DNA of 64,000 bases from Enchytraeus crypticus (lineage: Eukaryota; Annelida; Clitellata; Enchytraeida; Enchytraeidae), in contig CAJHZI010000198.1 in assembly GCA_905160935.1 (NCBI GenBank), positions 254,501-318,500 on the forward strand. Direction: 5' to 3'. Each line of letters starts with the position of its first letter. Within the stretch, counting starts at the first letter, position 1. Positions 48,016 to 59,662 of this stretch are shown piece by piece. The position numbers were made by a program, and so were the translations under genes. The notes below the pieces were generated by a model. The model made no database searches, was not told the origin of the DNA, and saw only the letters and a program-made list of their open reading frames with translations.

Positions 48016-49232
48016 ACAAAATAATTGAAAAACTAACAGTAGAGCGACGCTAATTTTTAAAAGTGATGACTTATTTCGTTTCATTATTCAATCGACCTCT
48101 CGAGTCTTGCCAAATTCTCCTATATATCTCCACACTGCCTCCACTACACAGCAATATCCTGATGGGATTCCTCACCGCTTAATCCGGTGCTTTGAAGCCG
48201 GAGATGTCCACTGATGGAGGGGTTGAATGACATTAGGGTTTCATCTGCATAACATTATAGCACATTCCACAGAGCTCAACACTCTAACGCTTTTCTACCT
48301 TAAGAAGCGCTTTTCTGAAAGAAATGATTTCTTTCAATTAATTAAGATTGTTCGCCTATAGGTTTGCCTATTTAAAAGTTGTTTGAAACACTATTCCATC
48401 ATCACAATGATACTGCAAGAGATGTAAAGTCAAGTGCGTATCACCATGATTGTCAGGTAAGTTAAAAGAAAACTCGGACAATCGTTTAATGTTAATTTTC
48501 AATTATAGTCTGATCTCAACTGTATTTTTTCAACATATATATTTGAGTATGCATTCATCAGTCATTTAGGCCTATAAAATACACAAATATGCAGGTATAA
48601 TCTTTATTCGCCAAATTCAAATTAATAGCAGTATGAAACACAATAAAATACAAATCAAACATCACAAAATTGATAATATAATTGAGGGGTGGTCAACTGG
48701 ATAGGTTACTTGTGACCTCTTTGACGGCCTTGTTTGTGTATGTCACTGCATATTTTTAGTGTATCGAAATAAACAGTTCCCTCTCTTTCTCAAATTGTAC
48801 ATTAACATTAAGAATATAAAAAAGTAAACGCTTATAGCAAGAATACCGAAGGCAATCCCAGTTCAAATATCATTTCCGATATTTGTGGCAGTAACTGTTT
48901 AAAATAATTGCTTCTTTCGAAAATCACTGAACCTCAATCGATTGGTCTCTGATGGTTGGGGTACATATCTTTAGCAAGGGTTTGATTTAGCAGTCTCAAG
49001 TGAACCAGCACTAGTGATTTAGTACGTTAAAATCAGTTAATTAAGATTAAACAAGTAATTAGTTAAATTACTGCAGTAAAATGTAGACTATTTGAGTAAT
49101 AATAGAATGGCCCGGAGGATTTGATGTCCGATTATAGGGTTAAAGTGTTCGTCAAAATGTAGAAAATGTTTTCTAAATAGAGTAGGCTGTTGTTTAATTT
49201 ATAGATTATATTAGTGAGGCCCCGAGTATTAT
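48016..49232. other. non-coding, nothing recognised
   Basis: AT-rich. A LINE-type 3' end echo at 48596 is the only hint. Confidence 0.45.
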
Positions 49233-49330
49233 ATATAATCTTTATTTCACCAAAATAATGGCAGTAAACAAACAACGAAAATAGAAAAATAAACAAGTAT
49301 CACCTATAGATACAACATAAAGATATTCCT
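49233..49330 (-). mobile_element. possible LINE 3' end, partner of 51465-51758
   Basis: ATATAATCTTTATTTCACCA AAATAATGGCAGTAAAC is the reverse of the ending near 51740. A weaker relative stands at 48596 (TATAATCTTTATTCGCCAAA). The element body was not resolved. Confidence 0.3.
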
Positions 49331-49967
49331 TTTGATAACAAATAAATCTCAACAGAACTAAAATTCTTTTTAAATATCTAATTGGTTAAACCATAATTTA
49401 CCTATTACGTATTTAAAACCATATTTTCTTCATAACAAAAACCTAACCACAAAACAGCCTATCATTAACAATACATGGTACAATAGCTTCAACCTGAGGT
49501 TCAAAACAACTGGTACGTGATCATATAGATTGTCAAAAATTTTAATAGCAATTAACGAATGTACAAATTTCATATTAATATAACTGACAAAAAATGATCA
49601 ATATATGAATAAGCATTACGCTTATCCAGTATTACGCTTCTCCATGTCGAAAGTATATTTAATTTCACTAGGATTCTCAAGATGTGCATTGCACAACTTG
49701 ATTCAAGTCAACCTTGATCAGGAGTCAACCTAGACTATTAAGTTAAATCTGGTATTAATATTTATGGATTGATTATTCGTCTTCAACAAATTGCAATTCA
49801 TGTCACCCACTAATTATTGCATAGCTATAATTATTTCAAGCAATATCGAACTCTAACCTACTGAAAGCTAACTCCAACTCGTCACGATTATAGCAGAAAA
49901 TTTCGAGTTAACATTACCAAAACATGCATAGAGGTCTAGTACGTTTTGAATAGATGACCAAAAGCAG

Positions 49968-49968
49968 G

Positions 49969-50042
<74 letters not shown>

Positions 50043-50065
50043 GGATATATGACTAGGTATATATC

Positions 50066-50113
<48 letters not shown>
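49968..50113. repeat. long TA microsatellite, two blocks
   Basis: (TA)n 49968-50041 and again 50071-50110, separated by GGATATATGACTAGGTA. Confidence 0.92.
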
Positions 50114-50114
<1 letters not shown>

Positions 50115-50874
50115 ACATGTATTTTATATGCATGCATATTGTAGGCATATGCATGCATATTGTACTTTATATGCATTATATTGTGAGAATGACAATTCCG
50201 GCAATTTAAAATACATCATGAACAATACTATATTGAAATGAAATGAACACTATGTGTGGTAATATGCAATATAAATGAATTATATGAGAATAAGGAATAT
50301 GCCCAACTGTGTGATAGTTCATTGATATGCATTGCATGCAGGCCGGAAGTCTGAGCAATTTCTTGATCTCTGCTTGTTTTATGCCAGATATACATGTACA
50401 TGTACATATCCTGGAAGAGATACCAATTGTTTGATGGCAAGATGTGTTAAGTATGTTTATAAGGTGAGTATAGTGCATTTAGCAGATTTGTTATCCAGGC
50501 TAAGAAATCAAGAAGCAGAAATAAGTCTGAATCTCAGAACGAGAGAGAAATAATCCTCTTGGTAAGCCTGACATCAAGAATTCATATGACATTCGTCGGA
50601 GCTTCGTTCTTCTTCACTCTTGGGACGAAACTTGAATTGTTTTCTTCTGAAATTGATTATTGCAATTCTGCTGCTTGTAGCATTGCCAAAGTTTGGCAAT
50701 GAAATTAAATGTAACTAATTGTGAATTGGAAGTGTAAATATCAAAAGACTAGTAGGCCTATTATAGTGAAGTCTTAATGCGAAAATAAAGGTTTTCTCGA
50801 TTAACTAATATTTAGACGGTGTGTGTTTCCTATATTTTCGTAGCTGACATCAATTTGCACTAGGATCATAATAA

Positions 50875-51065
50875 TCTGTAGGATAATATGGTCCCTAAGA
50901 CAATATCATTTCTATGGCATTATAATCTCTAAAACATTGTAATCTAAGACATTACTTTAAGCAAGATGTTATTATCTGTAAGACATTATAATCTGTAAAA
51001 CATTTAAATCTGTACGAAATTATCATATGTAAGACAATATATAATATGTTGGACATAAAATCTCT
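50875..51065 (+). repeat. 17-bp degenerate tandem repeat (ATAATCTGTAAGACATT)n, part 1
   Basis: About ten worn copies of ATTATAATCTGTAAGACA. The same unit resumes at 51755, about 700 bp later, after a possible LINE 3' end that may have split the array. Confidence 0.75.
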
Positions 51066-51464
51066 GCGACATTGCGGCATAATAGGTGCAATTACCAATC
51101 GAACTAAATCGTTAAATGTCACTTAAATGATAACAGAGGCAAATTCTACGCTGCAGTTAATGTGATCCTGGGGAGATTATGTTTAAAAGCAGAAATTGAT
51201 ATAGGTCTACTGCTGAAACTAACACACTCTGCAACGGTTCCTTAGTTACTTTATGGTATTACTGCCTTATCTCCGTCTAATTCTGAACTTCATGACTTCT
51301 GTAATACTTACAATAATATCTATAAAATATTTACAAATTTTGATAAAGGTGCCGTATTGTTTTGCAATGGTATTGTGTTCTTTGACCATTTGAATTACTA
51401 TATCATTATGACAGATGTAATGTTTACATAAGCTAAATGTCTCTGAATGCTTGGATAGCATGTT

Positions 51465-51758
51465 AGATTTTGTTAGACTAATGCTGATTATATGGATTAC
51501 GCTAAAAATGGAAAATAAATATTCTATTCAGAGAAATGATTTTATTGGTAAAATGCGATACAAATTGTGGACTTACTTTGAAGGAATATTGCAATAAATT
51601 GATTACTGGACCAATTAGCTAATCCAATGGAGTCTACGGTTATTTCAAAGTAGTCTATTCAAGGTTTAATCCGTATTTTCTGTTACTTTAGTTATTATCT
51701 CTCATGTCTTTTTCTGTTCTTACTGTCATGTATTTTGGTGAATAAAGATCATATATTA
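51465..51758 (+). mobile_element. possible LINE 3' end
   Basis: AT-rich stretch closing in TGTATTTTGGTGAATAAAGATCATAT. The same ending appears in reverse at 49233 (CTTTATTTCACCAAAATAATGGCAGT). Two independent copies of a 3' end with a polyadenylation-like AATAAA suggest a retrotransposon 3' UTR. No coding region recognised. Confidence 0.3.
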
Positions 51759-51835
51759 TCATATGTAAGACATTACAATCTGTAAGACGTTATCATAGGT
51801 AGGACGTTGTCTGTAAGGTACATTTATTACATTCT
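51755..51835 (+). repeat. 17-bp degenerate tandem repeat, part 2
   Basis: ATTATCATATGTAAGACATT ACAATCTGTAAGACGTTATC and further copies. Same unit as at 50875-51065. Confidence 0.7.
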
Positions 51836-52661
51836 GTACCCCGCTTCCACCAGTCTAGAATCATCTAATTCACAAGAGGTTCAGGTCAATGTTTATCATC
51901 TCGCTAGATGAGACATTCTTCCATAATGACATCATAATCAATCATAAAACGGAGCGTTCGACGAGGTAACCCTTCCCTCTTCTCTCTCTATCCCATCTCG
52001 AACCCGCCTGTACCAATCCACTATCCCATCCCCTCCTTGGTTCGACCGTTTATCGCTCCAATGGCCTCCTTTGACATTTCATCGAAATATCAAGAAGCCC
52101 GGAGCGATGAAGACTTGAAGGGTGATAAGACATTAAGCCTCATCGTATACTCTCTGTTCTACACCTTGGAGTAATTATAGGCGTTTGCAAAAGGACATTT
52201 CGAAAACAGAATTATGTTCAAATAGCTCAATGTGACATTTGAACTTTAACTCAGGTCACATCATGACAATTTCAATGGCTGATGCTGATTTGAATTGAAC
52301 TCTCTAGGGTGAATTCCTGAACGAGATGATCAGAGATTAATATCGCGGACAGTCATATAATAAGTAAATGAATAATTGACAGTAAGCTGATTAACGGATA
52401 GACCTATGTAATTTATGACAGATATCGTCAAAATAATGATCATTTCATTCCATTTTAAATGTTTAAACTTTTTTTCTTATTGAAAGTCCAATAGTAACTG
52501 CCAATTTTCAGTAACAGAACAACAAACATATGGTGAGTGGTAACTGAAACACATATGCCTTTGCTTCCTTATAAACAGTATCATAGGCAGGTAAAAACCT
52601 AACTTTTCTATTCTTTTCGATTCTAACTTTACTATGCCTCTTTACAATTTATAATCCTTAT

Positions 52662-52795
52662 CTTGGCTGAAGCCAGTGACGATGTCGGTAAGTTATTCGA
52701 CTGCAGATCAGTATGTGCGAGATTCGAATCCTAGGCACACCCGTCACTGACATCGCTTTCGAGTGAGGAAACTGACGTTAAGATTTAGCTTTCCA
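52662..52795 (+). mobile_element. family A SINE
   Basis: Plus-strand copy with head TGGCTGAAGCCAGTGACGAT, B box GAGATTCGAATCCTAGG (very close to the pol III consensus) and body CACTGACATCGCTTTCGAGT to GACGTTAAGATTTAGCTTTC. Confidence 0.87.
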
Positions 52796-52844
52796 TGATT
52801 TCCAAACCTTACGTAAACTTTCTTATTCTTAGTTCCCATTCTTT

Positions 52845-52970
52845 TGATTGGTCTTCTGGATTTTGGATTTAGAATTCGTTTTGGATGTTCTGTGACTCAC
52901 GGATGGGAAATTTAGTCCATTTGTGATAGATTTTGTCATTGACGACAATACCATTGCAATTCGTGGAGTT
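52845..52970 (+). repeat. low-copy dispersed repeat, copy 2
   Basis: Partner of 43905-44035. It follows a family A SINE directly, so it might be flank carried along in a segmental copy, but no family A copy is seen at the other locus. Confidence 0.4.
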
Positions 52971-53467
52971 GTTGGCGTTGTTATTGCAAGTATAAAGCAT
53001 CCATCATAATTTTTATATTTACATTTTTCCAGAAAATAAGAACCAGATTAAAGCAGTTGCAAATAAATCTGTTTTAAAACAGGCAAAGCATTAACTCTAT
53101 TTCAGCAATAGTGTGGCGATGCTTTTAAGGGCGGTAATAATTTCATAGGTTAACATGTGTTCAGCTTTCACGCATGTGAAGCCATGCAGCTGCTTTTACA
53201 CTGTACAAATTAATTATTTGATCATAATGGAGTGAAGTAGGGGTGGCGCAAATCAAAACAAGATAACTTTTATTGAATCAATATATTTTCAAAAATAGTT
53301 AGTGAGCATTACTGGCCGTTTATATTGCTGAAAAATATTTGATCGTAAAGCTTATTCAAAATATCGCTTAGTTAAATATCCAATAAACACGTAAAGCCGT
53401 GCAACCTTTTATATAAGTACAATATAGATACACACATGTCGGCCTATATACATGTATATATGTACAG

Positions 53468-53503
53468 TATATTATATATCTATATATATATATATATATA
53501 TGT
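53468..53503. repeat. TA microsatellite
   Basis: (TA)n preceding the family C copy at 53518. Confidence 0.85.
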
Positions 53504-53517
53504 ACTTGTAGATACAA

Positions 53518-53805
53518 GTAGAGTTCCCCGTGTTGTGTCCGGGTTGTTTGAAGAATAGACCAACCAGTGACTATCCGTGTTGTAGAATGCGACTAAAGCT
53601 CTTAGATCCAAACCAACGTCTGAAAGGGCATTCGGTTGGCGGGTGCTTGACTCCAGAAATTGTTAAAAAAGTCATAAACGAATGGAATAGATCATAGGGG
53701 ATTAACTGATGATATGGTACGGGGCAGAGAGGAGTGGAGAAGGTCTATTCGAATCCTGACCCTAGTCAAACTGGGATTAAGTGAAGAAGATGATGATGAT
53801 GATAT
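53518..53805 (+). mobile_element. family C element, near complete
   Basis: Plus-strand copy. Head TTCCCCGTGTTGTGTCCGGG and GAAGAATAGACCAACCAGTG, then AATGCGACTAAAGCTCTTAG, GATCCAAACCAACGTCTGAA, a B-box-like TCTATTCGAATCCTGACC, AGTCAAACTGGGATTAAGTG and a (GAT)n tail. SINE-like, about 285 bp, no protein. Confidence 0.78.
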
Positions 53806-53871
53806 ACAAGTACAGTATATGTAAACAACGTTTCACATATGGTTATATATATATATATATATACATTCATA

Positions 53872-54212
53872 TATACTAGTATATTATATATACATTTATA
53901 TATACTAGTATATTATATATGCATTTATATATACTAGTATATTATATATACATTTATATATACTAGTATATTATATATATACATTTATATATACTAGTAT
54001 ATTATATATACATTTATATATACTGGTATATTATATATACATTTATATATACTAGTATATTATATATACATTTATATATACTAGTATATTATATATACAT
54101 TTATATATACTTGTATATTATATATACATTTATATATACTAGTATATTATATATACATTTATACATACTATTATATTATATATACATTTATATATACTAG
54201 TATATTATATAA
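53872..54212. repeat. 29-bp AT-rich minisatellite
   Basis: About 11-12 copies of a 29-bp unit containing CTAGTATATTATATATACAT followed by TTATATATA. Unit length is constant with a few single-base changes and one small insertion. It follows a TA tract and sits about 70 bp after the family C element. Confidence 0.9.
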
Positions 54213-56284
54213 TATTATATCTACTTATAATGAATCAACAATTACATATTTTTAATAACAGGAAATTTAAAGATATGTGAATTGGAATTGGGTCAAATAA
54301 GAACTTTCCAATATTCGATTACTACACGTTACTCGCAGAGTAAGTTTAGCCACGGCAATATGCATGCATCTCATATTGACAAAATATTGTACATAAATTT
54401 ATGTGCCTTAGAATTATCACTGCTTCTTAATTTGAAAATAGAAAATGTAAACCTCACAATAAGTTACATTAGCTAGTCAAAAACCCTCAGACAGTTCCGC
54501 GATACTTACTAAATGATTTTTAATATGAATAAGGATGCAGTTTGATATACTTTAGAAATAGTTCTGCTTAAATAAATGCGCACTATACTCTAACCGCCTT
54601 ATTTTCTAAAGAAAAGCTGAGGGAAAATTTCAAAACCTACGCCTTTGTGTTCTAACAGGCATTGTATCAGTACAATCTCTCAATCCGGATCCGTGTATCA
54701 CGGGAGTAGGTAAACCCATATTTATTCCACACCGCTATCTAGGCCGTCGCCAACATCGAGTCCCACGGAGTCCATAAACCATGCGCGTTAGGCAAGATAG
54801 AGGGTTTCACAGCCTCAATTCTTCAGAAAATAATTATTCCAAGCAGAGTTACGACCAACTAGAGATTAACATCTTCTTGCAGAATGAAAATAGTTTTTCT
54901 GATGTTGACATTGATAGACATGTGGCTATATGATAAAATAATAAACTTCGTTACATATAGTTTTTTAATGTACTTTGGGCCGATAAGTTTAGATATAAAT
55001 GTGCTAAAATGATTTCAGCGATATATTTACCAGAATTCTATAATGATACTTCAACCTTCTTATACTACAAACTAATTATGGAAAGCTTGTACTCGAGTTG
55101 AATTGGAGTTTTGTTATCTCTGAAGATTTTGCAACTATACATGTACGGATTCTTAATAATTGATATTCTTGCAATTTGTATTAGATAGCCTAGCACCTCT
55201 AAAATATTTTAAAAAAAACTACATTATGTCTCTATCTTACATTCTTGCTATACATGTATCCTTCTCTTCCCTCAGTCTATGAGAGATCTATCTTTTTATT
55301 TCTTTCCAGGTCCCAATTCTCTCCACGACCGTAGATATTTCACGAATCTTCACTTGTTATTACTTCCGGAGTCTTCTCATGGATGAGAAATCACGCTCGT
55401 TGCGGGAATGGAAACACCTCCATTCACCAGAGTGTTTGATTAACGTGCTAACATACACCAGTCCAACAGTAATAACGCATTCGTTATTCTTTCGTTTTCT
55501 AATGATTAAAAATTACAATGACGGAACGTCAGAGAAAGAAAAAAAATAAAGTCTATCTTTAAGTCGCAAGATCTCATTACAATGGAGTTTGCCTATAAAT
55601 GTCAGCCATGCATTGTACAATTTTACAAATCTAATGCGTAGATTTGTACGAAAGAGACAGGTTTATTTAACTTTTACAGACGTGTCTGGTAGACGTTCAA
55701 TAAAATTCATTAAAATAATCATGGGTAATAATAATAATTGAACAACATTTTAATTGAAAGAAATTCGTGATATTGCATTAAGATGAACTCGTCGACAAAA
55801 AGATGCGTGGCCGTTTCGTACTGCACAGATTAAAGCTGAAAAATTGACAATTTATACTTGCCATCAATGTTAATTATTATTATTTGTTAATTCTATAAAT
55901 TTTTATGGAATTTCATGAAGTAGCAATTTTAAAAGGTTGATTATTGCCAGTGAGTTTCCATCGCTTTTAACAACAAATTTAGTTTATGTTTTCTTAATTC
56001 AAATTTAAACAGCGTCTTAATGAAAGAGCCGTAGAGAAGTTCTTCAAATCCCATGTGTCTACAAAAGTTACGTTGTATTTTGATGGGCTCTCCACTGACT
56101 CAATAATTCGTTAAGAATTTCTCTCCTTTTAGGAGATTTTGTGCCCTTTTCTTAGCCGTTCTCAAACAGCAAATCAATTCCCAAGTTACAGTTTCTTGCT
56201 ACCGGCTTTCTTTTCAATTTGTGTGCATATCTAAATAAGGCCACAAAGCTAGGTTTCCGTACCTCAAGAGCCACTCAAAGAAGG
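54213..56284. other. non-coding, nothing firmly recognised
   Basis: A moderately CpG-containing part at 54655-54830 (CAATCCGGATCCGTG, TAGGCCGTCGCC, ATGCGCGTTAGG) is unexplained. No domain-bearing frame. Confidence 0.45.
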
Positions 56285-56352
56285 CCCAGATGGGATTAGA
56301 ACCGGTGGCCTTCTGCTTATTGATTGAGTGTGTTACGAACGTGACTATCCGA
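56285..56352 (-). pseudogene. weak tRNA-like sequence, minus strand
   Basis: On the minus strand GGTTCTAATCCCATCTGGGC looks like a B box followed by an acceptor-type 3' end, with GATAGTCACGTTCGTAAC upstream as a poor A box. Probably a degenerate tRNA-derived SINE head. No sister copy was noticed. Confidence 0.25.
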
Positions 56353-56924
56353 TAGGATAATTCGGTAACACTGAAATTTTCCTCGATGGAGGCAATTTCA
56401 GTTTATAATTTTATATTATTATAAATTTTCATTGTCTTTAGTTATCAATTGCATTATACAAGTGTATGGTTATCAATTTCATTAGTTATACTCCATAAGT
56501 AAACTCGGATCAGTTGACTCAGACATATGAGCCTATACCTTACATAATTGCAGTGCTGATATGTGTATTAATTTTCCGACGAAATATTAATGACTATGTT
56601 TTTGGGAAATTTCCTATTTTTGCGGCAGTGGCTAAATTGATTATGACATATGACAGCAAAATAAAAAAGAGATAAACATTATAAATACATGCAAGTGATG
56701 ACATAATGTACATTTAAATAGTGTATAGGCGTCCATAAAATGACTGACTATCGTTAAGACGATAGAGTAGGTCTTAACGACGATGACGGTTTGCCGGTAG
56801 GCAGCGGAAATACGAATTAAATTGATTCATTATCAACACACTCGGTAGAGTAGCTCTCTATAATTGAAATACTTTCATATTAAGCCGACTTGCAACCGAA
56901 AATGATATGAAATCCAACTGTTGC

Positions 56925-57280
56925 CTTCAGATGGCAGACGTTGCTCGAGGCTTTCAACGGCGGAAGCTCTATAATTCTACTCCTGTCGTCTGCTAATGCT
57001 GCGCAGTTATTTCTTATTTGCGCAACTCGGCGGTGAAGAATGGCGCGGACTTTTATTCCAACAAATTCAATCCAACAATTTTCTGTTACTCTCCTGTACT
57101 CGATATGGCCTCGAAGTCTGTTAGTGACCCACTTTTGTGCGCAACCCTTCCTTTTTCATCCTCCTCTTTCAGGCTATGATTACACCACCCCTCTACATGT
57201 ATATTACTCACTCGTTTGCCTTGAATTTCTGCAACTCAACGTTATTGAGTACTTCGTCTATTATTTCGCTAACTAGGTAT
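56925..57280 (+). other. CpG-richer stretch upstream of the stomatin-like gene
   Basis: Locally enriched in CpG (CTCGAGG, CAACGGCGG, GCGCAG, CTCGGCGG, GGCGCGG) and about 1.5 kb before the first visible stomatin-like exon. A 78-codon + frame starts at 57040 but shows no known domain and no clear donor in the needed phase. Candidate promoter or 5' UTR by position only. Confidence 0.3.
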
Positions 57281-57565
57281 TTTACTAGCTTAACACTCGA
57301 ACAGTAACAACATAAAATTTCGTTAATTTGACCTCAAGAAAAATAATTGAGCTTGAGATCATTCACTAGAATTTATTGGAGGACAACGAACGCGAAATTA
57401 TTGAGCTATAAAGTTTTAGCATAACTAACAGGTGGCTGCACAATACTGTAATTTAAAAGACTCAAAAAAGCTTCCATTACTTACCAAGATAATATTCCAT
57501 TTAAAAGTATATCTAATACCATATATTTACATGTATCTGAGAGAATTCAATTTTTGGCCCATATG

Positions 57566-57819
57566 GTTAGGCACATGACAACCGCATGTGTTTCAAAGTT
57601 TCCTTTATTGGTTTCTGTTGTTTTCTTCGTTATTTCCTCCTGTCTCTCCATGCATGGTTACTGGTAGTCGTTGCCTTTTGTTTGCGCATCCATTGCAGAA
57701 GGCCATAATTTACGAATAACCTTCCTACACGATGTGGATTTGTTTTCATTAAAAGGCTGTCAACACTCGGTCTACCAGAGTGGTCACCAACAAAGTACTA
57801 ATCGAAAACGAAGTAGCTT

Positions 57820-57821
<2 letters not shown>
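57566..57821 (-). mobile_element. family D SINE, 5'-truncated at a TA tract
   Basis: Minus-strand copy with GTTAAGCTACTTCG, GATTAGTACTTTGTTGGTGA, CCACTCTGGTAGACCGAGTG and TTGACAGCC. Its head is lost where a TA microsatellite begins. Lies about 0.8 kb upstream of the first visible stomatin-like exon. Confidence 0.78.
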
Positions 57822-57863
<42 letters not shown>

Positions 57864-57896
57864 GAATACACACACAGACACATACAGTATATATAT

Positions 57897-57954
<58 letters not shown>

Positions 57955-57972
57955 TATATATATATAATGTAT
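57821..57972. repeat. TA microsatellite with CACACAGACACA insert
   Basis: (TA)n replaces the head of the family D copy at 57566. It contains ACACACACAGACACATAC and ends in the palindrome ATACATTATATATATAATGTAT. Confidence 0.9.
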
Positions 57973-58623
57973 ATATCTGATTTTGCAATATAATTTTCAA
58001 GGATCACGTTTTCATGGATGTTAAGAAAGGCAATCATCACTTCATGGATTCATATCGTTTACTGCTCTTGGTTTCTGACATTAATTTGGTTTGGTCTCAA
58101 CTTTTTACGCTGGAACTAAACAAAAGAAAACACTTCTATTATACACTTTCCTCTTTTACTCAATTTGGCGTACACAGAATGATCTTGTTGCATTTAAATA
58201 TATTCTAAAGGTCCGCAATTATTTTCAGTGATTTAATTCAACGAAAGACTTAATTCAGTTGTACGCTTTTGGTGCATGAAAATTTATATTTAATCTCATA
58301 CCAGACACATGGTTTTGGAAGCTGTTTAATTAATGATTAATAAGGTAGCGGAAAATCACTTTAGAGTTCAGAATGTTAAAAGAATGTCTATATTGAATTA
58401 CCTCAGAAAATAATTGTTTTGGTACGATCAACATTTCGTCTCTATGCAGAAATTATTGCGAAATATTAAAATGAATTTATGCAATCCATTATCTGCCATT
58501 CTCTGCAAACTAGAATAAATTACATGCACAAATGAATTTATTTTAATTGCTTTTACATCGTGTAAGGTTTTAAGACTTTATTGATTTGTTGTGCTTAATT
58601 TATTTAGTTTATATATTCTGTAG

Positions 58624-58742
58624 GTCACCTGCCTCTAGACAACAAGAGTATGGATAAGAGTTGCTGCGGATTTGTTCTCACTGTTCTCTCGTATATGCTC
58701 ATTGGTCTCACTCTGCCCTTCTCGTTGTGTTTGTGCCTTAAG
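58624..58742 (+). CDS. stomatin-like gene, membrane-hairpin exon
   Basis: Exon with acceptor ...attctgtag and donor AAG|gtatac. After a 2-nt split codon it reads HLPLDNKSMDKSCCGF, then a hydrophobic stretch with the family's central proline, ending LCLCLK in phase 0. A second acceptor (cctctag, ending 58638) would start the exon at 58639 in the same phase and drop five residues. The ATG at 58650 could be an initiator, but the frame is open to the acceptor and relatives have 20 or more residues before the hairpin, so an upstream exon is more likely. The Cys residues beside the hairpin fit the S-palmitoylation known in the family. Confidence 0.88.
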
Positions 58743-59629
58743 GTATACATTATTGTCTCTATTACACTAGTCTTCTCTTTGCTATTAAACGTAGAGAAAT
58801 ACAGTATAACAAAGTCATTATGCAACATAACAGCACACTGGGTCGGGAAGCAGAGATGCCTGTTTAAGACCCATTTCCTCCTTCCTCTCCATGGCTATTA
58901 GTAATCGTTGCATTTTGATGGCCAATCAATTGCAGCCGGCACCGATTTAAAAATAACCTTCCAACACCCTAGGATATTTTCGTTCAAACCTGCCAACACT
59001 GGATCTTCCAAGGTAATCATCAAACCATGTATTAATTGAGGTTAATGGAGCTTACTTCGATAATTGGCGCGCATCTAAACCAGCTATATACATGAACGTT
59101 ACATGAACTATTATCTATAACTGAATACGTGCAAAATTTTAGAAAATTAGAAGCCATCCCGGGTTTTCTTGCTCAAAAGCGGTGACAAAAATATGAAAAA
59201 ATATGATTAACTTAGTTAATTTAGGTATTTAAATAACAATTATCAAATGCAGTTAGCTAGCTCGATTACGTTTCTTTGAATCGCATACGGTAAAGCGAAA
59301 CCCATTGCCAATTAGCAGCGCGCGAGTTGATAAGAATTGAAAATGTTTAATATGAGTGATGTTTTCCGTTTTGTGTGCGGGATGCAAAATAATAGACCTA
59401 TGTTAAATTGTATGTGTCATAAACAGCGACTGAGCAAAAACTGAGGAAGTCAACGGAAAACCACATCAGGCAGGATTCACATTGTTACCATTGGCTACAT
59501 TGATGTGTGGAGAATGCATAGCCTTTATAAATAATTAACCTGCTGATCAATTGAGTGCACTCTATGGACGGTGAAATGCGGCGTATGAGAAGGATTATGT
59601 ACCTTGGACCCGCCACTTGTCAGAACATC

Positions 59630-59662
<33 letters not shown>

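Noticed and set aside
35803..57060. Both CpG-rich patches have a frame starting MART (35803 and 57040)
   Set aside because: Only four residues agree and the rest is unrelated. Coincidence.
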